Below are positions 1 to 6,733 of a stretch of 6,733 bases of DNA, in pieces (within the stretch, counting starts at the first letter, position 1; every line of letters begins with the position of its first letter). Source of the DNA: Halieaceae bacterium UBA3479 (GTDB lineage: Bacteria; Pseudomonadota; Gammaproteobacteria; Pseudomonadales; Halieaceae); contig DFQW01000092.1 in the NCBI GenBank assembly GCA_002377985.1, positions 1 through 6,733 on the forward strand. The letters are read 5' to 3'. The translations under genes and the position numbers were made by a program. The notes below the pieces were generated by a model, which saw only the letters and a list, made by a program, of their open reading frames with translations, was not told where the DNA came from and searched no databases.

Positions 1-885
1 TTCGATCTCACGCAGGCAGGTTGGGCTGGTGACATTGATCTCCGTGAGGTGGTCCCCGATTACATCCAGACCCACAAAGTACAGCCCTCGTTCTTTCAGG
101 GTGGGACCGACTTGAGCGGCGATCCACAAATCTCTCTCTGACAGTGCTTGAACACGACCAGATCCTCCGGCCGCCAGATTACCGCGGCTCTCTCCTGCCA
201 GCGGAACTCTGGCCAGACAGTAAGGAACCGGCTCTCCGTTTACCATCAGGATTCGTTTGTCTCCCTCACTGATAGCCGGCAGATAGGTTTGGGCCATGAT
301 CGTTTGTTGCCCTGAGCGGGTCAGCGTTTCCAGAATCACACTGACATTCGGGTCGTCCTGTTTGACCCGGAAGATGGCGCTGCCACCCATGCCATCCAGT
401 GGTTTGAAAATGACATCCCCATGCTGGCGATGGAACGCCCTCAGCTTTGACATGTCTCGACTGACCAGCAGGGTAGGGCAGCACTCGGGGAACTCGGTCG
501 CGAACAGTTTCTCGTTGCAGTCGCGCAGGCTTTGGCACCGGTTGACAACCAACGTGCCCAGTCGCTCGGCACGCTCCAGTACATAAGTGGCGTAGATGTA
601 CTCCATGTCAAAGGGCGGGTCCTTGCGCATGAGGCAGATATCGAGATCGGCGAGGGAAATATCCTGTGGCTCACCGGCGTCAAACCAGTGGTTGGGGTCT
701 CGATGCACCGTCAGTGATCGGGCCACCGCCATCGGATGCTCCCCATCGAGAAAGAGTGCGTCGGGCGCCATATAAAACAATGACCAAGCGCGGTCCTGCG
801 CGGCCCACAAAAGTGCCAGCGTGGTATCTTTCTTGTAGTGGATGGCCTCGATAGGATCCATCACTACGCCGAGCTTGATGCTCAT
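1..885 (-). CDS. gshB: Glutathione synthetase, 3' end cut off by window edge
   Basis: Catalyses the ATP-dependent joining of glycine to gamma-glutamylcysteine, the last step of glutathione synthesis, in the cytoplasm. My translation gives 295 codons, open to the left edge. The E. coli enzyme has 316 residues, so about 20 C-terminal residues should lie outside. Visible family features are the N-terminal KLGVVMDPI (4-12), LMRKDPPFD (85-93), SLRDCNEKL (119-127), the ATP-grasp glycine loop FKPLDGMGGSAIFRV (160-174), EGDKRIL (207-213), RGNLAAGG (234-241) and the metal/substrate-binding TEINVTSPTC (281-290). The ATG at 885 is supported by an AAGGA ribosome site at 897-893, seven bases away. It is divergent from the esterase, with a strong inverted repeat between them. 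In E. coli gshB directly follows rsmE; here the esterase separates them. I see no frameshift or missing key motif. Identification is very secure. Confidence 0.97.
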   Translation of the reverse strand, partial: MSIKLGVVMDPIEAIHYKKDTTLALLWAAQDRAWSLFYMAPDALFLDGEHPMAVARSLTVHRDPNHWFDAGEPQDISLADLDICLMRKDPPFDMEYIYATYVLERAERLGTLVVNRCQSLRDCNEKLFATEFPECCPTLLVSRDMSKLRAFHRQHGDVIFKPLDGMGGSAIFRVKQDDPNVSVILETLTRSGQQTIMAQTYLPAISEGDKRILMVNGEPVPYCLARVPLAGESRGNLAAGGSGRVQALSERDLWIAAQVGPTLKERGLYFVGLDVIGDHLTEINVTSPTCLREIE

Positions 886-914
886 GTCAGCGTCCTTGTC
901 ACATAGAGTCAGAC

Positions 915-946
915 ATCTTGCGATCAGCGGCCGATCGCCGCAAGAT
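915..946. repeat. Inverted repeat in the gshB/esterase divergent intergenic region
   Basis: Perfect 8-base arms ATCTTGCG (915-922) and CGCAAGAT (939-946) flank a 16-base centre. The centre overlaps a second perfect pair, GCGATC (920-925) with GATCGC (933-938), so two alternative pairings exist. It lies in the 108 bases between the two start codons, where both promoters must be. No T-run follows on either strand and no gene ends here, so a terminator is unlikely. An operator for a dimeric regulator, or a 5' leader hairpin for one of the two genes, are the plausible readings. The repeat is seen directly; its function is inference. Confidence 0.55.
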
Positions 947-993
947 CCCGTTTCTCTGAAAGCAGGGAATTTATTGGCCGGATCTGGATAAGT

Positions 994-2250
994 ATGGACA
1001 GTTTATTTGTGGTTGTCGGCGTTATGGGCTTGATATGTGCCATAACCGTTGTCGTCAAAGTGCGCGCTATAGGTTGGGGTGTCTGGGTTTGGTTTTTTTC
1101 CGGGTGGATTACCGGTGAAGCGGCCGTTTGGGTGGTGGGTCTGCAGTTGGGTTTTGTCGCGCTGTGGATCCTGTTTGTGGGAACGGATTCGGCGGCATTT
1201 GGCTTCGGGTTATCGGCTTTTCTGGCGAGCTGGGCGTTACTGGGTTGGGCATTGCGGGATGCGTTTGATGCCGGTGCTGTATTTCAGCGTGCACTCAGCC
1301 TCGCGCTGGGCCCGGATTACTTAGAGCAGATTCCAACTTCTCGCCGCAACAAGCTCACTCAGCAGATTCTGAGTCAGGAGTGGCTATGGCCGTTTCGATT
1401 TCGCCGTCCTGGGGTCAAATACGTTCGAAACCTCGCCTATAGCGATGCGGGCAAACGCGGGCTTTTGGATCTTTACCTGCCCGTGACATCCGGAGCGCGT
1501 CGCCCTGTGCTGCTGCAGGTACACGGCGGTGCCTGGATGGTTGGGCACAAATCCGAGCAGGCACAACCGCTGCTGCACCGCATGGTGGAGTCTGGCTGGG
1601 TGGGCGTGTCCATTAACTATCGCTTGGCCCCGCGCGCTGCTTTTCCGGGGCAGATTATCGATGTCAAAAAAGCCATTACCTGGGTGAAAACACATATTGC
1701 CGAGTATGGTGGAGATCCAGACTTCATTGTGATTACGGGGGGATCTGCAGGCGGTCACCTGTCCCTGCTCGCCGGGCTATCTCCTGGATACGCCGATTGG
1801 CAGCAGGGATTCGAGGGCGCCGATACCGGTGTGCAGGGGGTGTTGGCCTTGTATCCGGCGGTCGATTTTACCAACCGCCATGGCATCCGCCAGCAAGATC
1901 GTATGGATACATTTATTGCCAGTAAGATTATTCAGAAAACACGCGAGGAGGCGCCCGAGGTTTTTGAGGACGGATCGCCGATCTCTTGGGTCGATCGCCC
2001 CGGTGTCGCTGAGACGGCGCCGCCCGTTTGTATTGTTCAGGGCACCTACGATTCGTTGGTGTGGGTCGAAGAGGTTCGGCGCTTTGTTGCAGAACTGAGC
2101 GCGCGCGCGACTCATCCGGTGGTCTATGCCGAACTGCCCCGAGCGCAGCATGCCTTCGAGATTTTCCATTCCCCTCGCACCAGCCATTATCTGAATGCGG
2201 CCGCGATCTGGTTGGAGTGGGTACGGGCAAAGCATGAGCGCGGGGCCTGA
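994..2250 (+). CDS. Membrane-anchored alpha/beta-hydrolase esterase (HSL/LipC-like)
   Basis: A 418-residue predicted carboxylesterase; the natural substrate cannot be read from sequence. Residues about 4-87 are very hydrophobic and should form three or four membrane segments (about 4-21, 27-63 probably as a hairpin, 69-87). A linker leads to an alpha/beta-hydrolase domain (about 140-412). It shows the oxyanion-hole motif HGGAW (177-181), INYRLAPRAAFP (207-218), YGGDPDFIVITGGSAGGH (238-255) with nucleophile Ser251, probable acid Asp353 in GTYDSLV, and probable base His386 in AQHAFEIF. The triad is complete, so the enzyme should be active. HGG plus GGSAGG places it in the hormone-sensitive-lipase/carboxylesterase group, and the middle of the domain resembles mycobacterial LipC/LipQ-type esterases from memory. 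The start has only a weak GGA five bases upstream; Met11 (1024) is an alternative but would cut the first membrane segment. It is the only plus-strand gene here, convergent with rsmE. The family is secure; substrate and topology are not. Confidence 0.9.
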   Translation: MDSLFVVVGVMGLICAITVVVKVRAIGWGVWVWFFSGWITGEAAVWVVGLQLGFVALWILFVGTDSAAFGFGLSAFLASWALLGWALRDAFDAGAVFQRALSLALGPDYLEQIPTSRRNKLTQQILSQEWLWPFRFRRPGVKYVRNLAYSDAGKRGLLDLYLPVTSGARRPVLLQVHGGAWMVGHKSEQAQPLLHRMVESGWVGVSINYRLAPRAAFPGQIIDVKKAITWVKTHIAEYGGDPDFIVITGGSAGGHLSLLAGLSPGYADWQQGFEGADTGVQGVLALYPAVDFTNRHGIRQQDRMDTFIASKIIQKTREEAPEVFEDGSPISWVDRPGVAETAPPVCIVQGTYDSLVWVEEVRRFVAELSARATHPVVYAELPRAQHAFEIFHSPRTSHYLNAAAIWLEWVRAKHERGA

Positions 2251-2257
2251 GACGTGC

Positions 2258-2992
2258 CTATGAGAGGTTGATGTCGCCCCAGCGTGAATGAATTAGCGCC
2301 AGTGCTACCGCGGGTGCCGTTTCGGTTCTCAGTATCCTCGGACCCAGTCGCAACGCCCTGAACCCCGAGCCTTGCGCCGCGCTCACCTCGCTGTCGGTCA
2401 ATCCGCCTTCAGGACCCACCAGCAAGGCGACTGTACTGGGAGGGGCGTCGGGCAGTGGCGAGTGATCAGCGGCGCCATCCAGCACCCATTTTTCATCAGC
2501 CGATACCGCGCTCACCCATTCCAATAACGGCGTCGGTGGTCGCAGTAGAGGGACCTTGACGCGGCCACTTTGTTCGCAGGCGCTAACGGCAATCTGCTGC
2601 CAATGGGCCACTCTTTTTTCGATTCGGCCTTCCGGGATAGGGAAGTCGACGCGTTCGCTCTCGAGAGGCTGGATTTCGCTGACGCCCAGCTCAGTGGCTT
2701 TTTGCACCGCCCAGTCGAACCGATCGCCTTTGCTGAGACAAAGCCCCAGCGCGGTATGCATGGGTGATTCGGTTGCCGGGTCGACACCTTCGCCCAGAAC
2801 CGCAGTGATGGCGTGTTTGCCCACCTCGGCGATTTGCGCAGGGAATTCTTGCCCGCTGCCGTTAAACAGCACAACGTGATGCCCCACCCGTGCCCGCAGC
2901 ACGCGACTCAGGTACTGTGCGCCGGCGCCGTCGATGGTGATTTGGCTGTGGGCTGAGAGGTTTTGGTCAATAAATAGTCTGGGAGTGCGCAT
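2258..2992 (-). CDS. rsmE: 16S rRNA (uracil-1498-N3)-methyltransferase RsmE
   Basis: Methylates N3 of U1498 in helix 44 of 16S rRNA, using SAM, on the 30S subunit. It is 244 residues, against about 243 for E. coli RsmE. An N-terminal PUA-like RNA-binding part (about 1-72) begins MRTPRLFI and includes YLSRVLRARVG (27-37). A SPOUT-class trefoil-knot domain follows, with LSKGDRFDWAVQKATELGV (86-104), the EQSGR motif (140-144), the SAM-binding loop LLVGPEGG (190-197) and LRLGPRILRTETA (214-226). The ATG at 2992 has an AAAAGG ribosome site at 3005-3000, seven bases away. It lies 93 bases downstream of ahcY on the same strand and may be read through from it or have its own promoter. Its stop codon is seven bases from the convergent esterase stop. 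The rsmE-gshB pairing known from E. coli is preserved apart from that inserted gene. Identification is very secure. Confidence 0.97.
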   Translation of the reverse strand: MRTPRLFIDQNLSAHSQITIDGAGAQYLSRVLRARVGHHVVLFNGSGQEFPAQIAEVGKHAITAVLGEGVDPATESPMHTALGLCLSKGDRFDWAVQKATELGVSEIQPLESERVDFPIPEGRIEKRVAHWQQIAVSACEQSGRVKVPLLRPPTPLLEWVSAVSADEKWVLDGAADHSPLPDAPPSTVALLVGPEGGLTDSEVSAAQGSGFRALRLGPRILRTETAPAVALALIHSRWGDINLS

Positions 2993-3006
2993 GATCAGGC
3001 CTTTTG

Positions 3007-3016
3007 CTACGCGTAG
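3007..3016. repeat. Ten-base perfect palindrome CTACGCGTAG upstream of rsmE
   Basis: CTACGCGTAG reads the same on both strands and lies 14 bases upstream of the rsmE start, just before its AAAAGG ribosome site. On the minus strand it follows TACACT (3020-3015, overlapping the palindrome by two bases), which matches the -10 consensus at four of six positions, but I find no good -35 at the right distance. It may be a small operator at an rsmE promoter or chance. The palindrome itself is certain; its role is a guess. Confidence 0.3.
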
Positions 3017-3041
3017 TGTAAGGCATGACCGAGGGGGGAGG

Positions 3042-3073
3042 CACCGAGCGGATCATCCCTAATCTACTCGGTG
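3042..3073 (-). repeat. Inverted repeat just downstream of ahcY
   Basis: Seven-base arms CACCGAG (3042-3048) and CTCGGTG (3067-3073) are perfectly complementary across an 18-base loop, beginning 13 bases beyond the ahcY stop codon. In the direction of transcription the stem is followed by a C-rich run (CCTCCCCCCTC) rather than a T-run, so it is not a standard intrinsic terminator. It could be a 3'-end stabilising hairpin, or the C-rich tail could favour Rho-dependent ending. Both are inference. Confidence 0.35.
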
Positions 3074-3085
3074 TGAGGCTGCGGA

Positions 3086-4477
<1,392 letters not shown>

Positions 4478-4514
4478 AGTGTGCTCTCTTGTTTTGGGTC
4501 ATTAAATCGGTGGG

Positions 4515-5687
4515 CTACCGCCCGGCGGCTGAGCGGAGGGTGTCTGCTTTATCGGTGCGCTCCCAGGTAAAGCTCTCGCCAGTGCGGCCAAAGTGTCCGT
4601 AGGCAGCGGTGTTACGGTAAATGGGACGCTTCAGATTCAGCATATTAATAAGCCCTTTTGGCCGCAGATCAAAGTGTTCCCGGATGAGGGTGACAATTGC
4701 CTCGTCAGACAGTGACGCTGTGCCGAAGGTGTTGACAGAGATAGAGGTGGGCTCTGCGACGCCGATAGCATAGGAAACCTGTACCTCGCAACGTCTTGCG
4801 AGGCCTGCTGCAACGATATTTTTTGCGACATAGCGTCCGGCGTAGGCGGCAGAGCGATCGACTTTGGAGGGGTCTTTGCCCGAGAACGCGCCGCCGCCAT
4901 GGCGTGCCATGCCGCCGTAGGTGTCGACGATGATCTTGCGCCCGGTCAGGCCGCAATCGCCCTGGGGACCGCCGATGACGAAGTTGCCGGTGGGATTAAT
5001 GTGGAACAGCGTGTCGGCGTGAAGCCACTCCGCCGGCAAGGTCGCTCCGATGATGTCCTTAAGCACCGCGGCGCGAAGATCCGCCTGAGAGATATCGGGT
5101 GAGTGCTGTGTTGACAGGACGACCGCCTCAATCCGTTCGGGCTTACCGTCTGCGTTGTAGCGCAGTGTTATCTGGCTTTTTGCATCGGGCCGCAGCCAGG
5201 GTAGCGCCCCCGATTTTCTGAGCTCTGCTTGTTTTTCAACCAGTCGATGCGAGTAGTAAATCGGTGCTGGCATAAGCACGTCGGTTTCATCCGACGCATA
5301 GCCGAACATCAATCCCTGATCGCCCGCACCCTGATTGGCTTCATCGGCTTCATGGGTGCCCATGGCAATATCTGCAGATTGTTGACCGATGGCGTTAATC
5401 ACGGCACAGGTATTGCCGTCAAAACACACATCGGAAGAGTCAAAACCGATATCAAGCACCGTTTGCCGGATCACCTGCTCTAGGTCGCCGGGGGTGATAT
5501 TGGACGACGTTGTGACCTCGCCGGCCACGACGACCATGCCGGTTTTCACCAGGGTCTCAACTGCCACGCGCGCGTCGGGGTCCCTCGCGAGATAAGCGTC
5601 CAGAATGGCATCTGAGATTTGATCCGACATCTTGTCGGGATGGCCCTCAGAGACGGACTCCGAAGTAAAAAGGGAATAGTCGCTCAT
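4515..5687 (-). CDS. metK: S-adenosylmethionine synthetase
   Basis: Makes S-adenosylmethionine from methionine and ATP, releasing phosphate and pyrophosphate; normally a homotetramer in the cytoplasm needing Mg and K ions. It has 390 residues, within a few of the E. coli enzyme. Three similar domains are expected. Visible motifs are [13 protein letters not shown] (7-19) with the catalytic His16, VETLVKTG (43-50), the signature [12 protein letters not shown] (120-131), [21 protein letters not shown] (229-249), and the phosphate-binding signature [19 protein letters not shown] (264-282). The ATG at 5687 has a strong AGAGGAAA site five bases upstream. It overlaps the stop codon of the upstream regulator as ATGA, so translation of the two is probably coupled. 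ahcY follows after 37 bases. The start regions of metK and ahcY share the octamer CACTATGA, probably by chance. It appears intact, and identification is very secure. Confidence 0.98.
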   Translation of the reverse strand: MSDYSLFTSESVSEGHPDKMSDQISDAILDAYLARDPDARVAVETLVKTGMVVVAGEVTTSSNITPGDLEQVIRQTVLDIGFDSSDVCFDGNTCAVINAIGQQSADIAMGTHEADEANQGAGDQGLMFGYASDETDVLMPAPIYYSHRLVEKQAELRKSGALPWLRPDAKSQITLRYNADGKPERIEAVVLSTQHSPDISQADLRAAVLKDIIGATLPAEWLHADTLFHINPTGNFVIGGPQGDCGLTGRKIIVDTYGGMARHGGGAFSGKDPSKVDRSAAYAGRYVAKNIVAAGLARRCEVQVSYAIGVAEPTSISVNTFGTASLSDEAIVTLIREHFDLRPKGLINMLNLKRPIYRNTAAYGHFGRTGESFTWERTDKADTLRSAAGR

Positions 5688-5699
5688 AGTGTTTCCTCT
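5684..5699 (-). promoter_or_regulatory. Ribosome site and ATGA stop/start overlap joining regulator to metK
   Basis: The purine-rich AGAGGAAA (5699-5692) lies inside the last codons of the regulator gene. It is followed by ACACT and then ATGA, where the metK ATG (5687-5685) overlaps the regulator's TGA stop (5686-5684). Such four-base overlaps commonly couple translation, so metK output should follow that of the regulator. The overlap is seen directly; coupling is inferred. Confidence 0.75.
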
Positions 5700-6688
5700 G
5701 AGGCGGGTGTGGTCATTTTGATAAACTGTTGAATCTGTATTTGAAAGCCGTTGCGCTGCGCGAGAAATACATTGGCCCTAGTAGACAGGCCTGCCTCTTC
5801 TGCCCAGAGCTGTAATTGTTCTGGTGCAAACCCCAGCCACAAATCGCCGCAGTGCTCCCTCGCCCATGTCTGATCGTGGGCACATAACTCGCTGACAATA
5901 AGCTGACCGCCGGCCTTAAGAAGCCGAGCACTTTCCAGAACGACCTGCTGCGGTTCAGGGGTGTGGTGGAGCACCATGTTGGCGATGACGGCATCTGCCT
6001 CAGGTCTGGTTTCGGGGATTTGACCGGTGCTGCCGTGGATAAACTCAATGCCGGGCAGATGGCCGGCAAACGCTCTCGCGTGGCCAAGCATCGCTTGGGA
6101 TAGGTCAAGCGCCAGCACCGAATCGGCGCGCTCGTGCAGTGCGGGCAAGAGCCAGCCTTCGCCCACGCCGATCTCGATAATCCGGCTCAGGCGCCCGGTC
6201 CGGTTTCGGTCGAGCAGCTGCAGGGTGGCATCGCTGTAGTCCTGCCAAGGGGCAATGAGCTCCTGTTGTTGACGGAAGCGAGTCAGATTGCCTTTGAAGA
6301 AGGATAGTGAGTTGCGTTCGCGTTGTTGCTGAACCCGAGCGATCCCCGCCTCGATCGTCCGCGAGAGCTGTTCATCATCTATGCGGAGCAATATCTCCTG
6401 ATGCAGGGTAGCAAGCGGCCCTGTGGGGAGTGCGCGACGATAGAACGTGGTGGTGCCCTCTTTCTTGCGCTTGAGTAAACCCGCCTCAATCAAAATCTTG
6501 AGGTGGTGGCTCAGTGCGCTTTGTCGCACCGAGAAGATCTCGCAGAGTTCGGACACGCCATAGGAATCCTGCGCCAGCGTGCGCAGGATCTGCAGGCGCA
6601 AGTTATCCCCGGCTGCACTTAATAGGGCCGGCAAGGAGACCGCTTCCGCTTGCGGAGGAAAGGCAATGACGGGGGCTGCAATTTTCAT
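5684..6688 (-). CDS. SahR-like ArsR-family regulator fused to SAM-binding methyltransferase domain
   Basis: Predicted cytoplasmic transcription factor, 334 residues from the ATG at 6688. An ArsR-type winged helix spans about residues 20-90: [10 protein letters not shown], then recognition helix [14 protein letters not shown] (53-66), then a wing [15 protein letters not shown] (70-84). A charged helical linker leads to a class I methyltransferase fold (about 155-323) with motif [11 protein letters not shown] (170-179), the acidic LALDLS (192-197) and [11 protein letters not shown] (236-246). No cysteine cluster typical of metal-sensing ArsR proteins is seen in the helix. This architecture, placed directly before metK and ahcY, fits SahR, the SAH-responsive regulator of methionine-cycle genes described in Proteobacteria; whether the methyltransferase part is catalytic or only a ligand sensor is unknown. 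A TTG at 6721 would add 11 residues, but it overlaps the likely promoter. Neither start has a clear ribosome site. The fold is secure; the role is inferred from context. Confidence 0.9.
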   Translation of the reverse strand: MKIAAPVIAFPPQAEAVSLPALLSAAGDNLRLQILRTLAQDSYGVSELCEIFSVRQSALSHHLKILIEAGLLKRKKEGTTTFYRRALPTGPLATLHQEILLRIDDEQLSRTIEAGIARVQQQRERNSLSFFKGNLTRFRQQQELIAPWQDYSDATLQLLDRNRTGRLSRIIEIGVGEGWLLPALHERADSVLALDLSQAMLGHARAFAGHLPGIEFIHGSTGQIPETRPEADAVIANMVLHHTPEPQQVVLESARLLKAGGQLIVSELCAHDQTWAREHCGDLWLGFAPEQLQLWAEEAGLSTRANVFLAQRNGFQIQIQQFIKMTTPASEETL

Positions 6689-6696
6689 GGGCGCGC

Positions 6697-6725
6697 AGAA
6701 TAACAGCGCACTGACAATCAATCAA
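6697..6725 (-). promoter_or_regulatory. Candidate sigma-70 promoter of the regulator-metK-ahcY cluster
   Basis: On the minus strand TTGATT (6725-6720, four of six matches to TTGACA) is followed, after exactly 17 bases, by TATTCT (6702-6697, four of six matches to TATAAT). The predicted transcript would start near 6691-6690, only two or three bases before the ATG at 6688, giving an almost leaderless mRNA. That would explain the lack of a ribosome site. The -35 sits in a repeated TTGATTGATTG, a possible autoregulatory site, but the upstream side is cut off by the window edge. Prediction by eye only. Confidence 0.4.
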
Positions 6726-6733
6726 AATAAATT

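Noticed and set aside
266..854. Several short frames on both strands inside gshB (266-538, 296-586, 441-683, 532-717, 666-854)
   Set aside because: They lie within a GshB reading frame that continues without a stop from 885 to the left edge and matches the family throughout.
915..946. Reading the 915-946 inverted repeat as an intrinsic terminator
   Set aside because: No T-run follows on either strand, and no gene ends nearby; both neighbouring genes start here.
2098..2110. Short alternating GC run (GCGCGCGCG) in the esterase gene
   Set aside because: It is a brief run encoding Ser-Ala-Arg-Ala in frame and is not notable in GC-rich coding DNA.
1777..2235. 152-codon minus-strand open frame opposite the esterase
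   Set aside because: The sense-strand protein has a full catalytic triad, and this frame has no recognisable motif; treated as a shadow. The 124-codon frame at 1384-1758 is rejected for the same reason.
4478..4514. SAH riboswitch between metK and ahcY
   Set aside because: Only 37 bases are available, and no pairing arms were found.
6686..6721. TTG at 6721 as the regulator's start
   Set aside because: It would add 11 residues (beginning MIVSALLFCAP) that do not look like part of an ArsR domain, it has no ribosome site, and it overlaps the predicted -35 region. The ATG at 6688 is preferred.

Overview
The window looks like a stretch of gammaproteobacterial chromosome carrying mostly core metabolic genes. 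The proteins closely resemble gammaproteobacterial versions: the partial GshB can be followed almost residue by residue against the E. coli enzyme, and AhcY is the long bacterial form of about 463 residues. The DNA is moderately GC-rich by eye. A marine or Pseudomonas-like lineage fits best, but I cannot name a genus. I see no insertion sequence, phage gene, tRNA, rRNA or CRISPR array, and no gene-free stretch longer than about 110 bases.

Layout, read in the main (minus) direction from the right edge. A SahR-like regulator, an ArsR-type winged helix fused to a SAM-binding methyltransferase fold (6688-5684), overlaps metK by four bases (5687-4515). After 37 bases comes ahcY (4477-3086), then a 93-base gap with small inverted repeats, then rsmE (2992-2258). 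gshB (885 to the left edge, 3' end missing) follows on the same strand. One gene breaks the run: a membrane-anchored alpha/beta-hydrolase esterase on the plus strand (994-2250). It is convergent with rsmE (7 bases between stop codons) and divergent from gshB (108 bases between start codons, containing a strong inverted repeat).

How the genes work together. MetK makes S-adenosylmethionine (SAM), methyltransferases such as RsmE turn it into S-adenosylhomocysteine (SAH), and AhcY cleaves SAH to homocysteine and adenosine. The regulator heading the cluster is of the type expected to sense SAM or SAH, so regulator-metK-ahcY reads as a self-contained SAM-cycle control unit. GshB makes glutathione, which may draw on the same sulfur pool through cysteine. 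The metK...rsmE-gshB order matches E. coli, where other genes lie between metK and rsmE and none lies between rsmE and gshB. The esterase therefore looks like an insertion into an old neighbourhood.

I do not see a clearly new biological system. The points most worth checking are a possible near-leaderless promoter for the regulator, the absence of room for an SAH riboswitch before ahcY, the palindrome in the gshB/esterase divergent region, and the esterase insertion.
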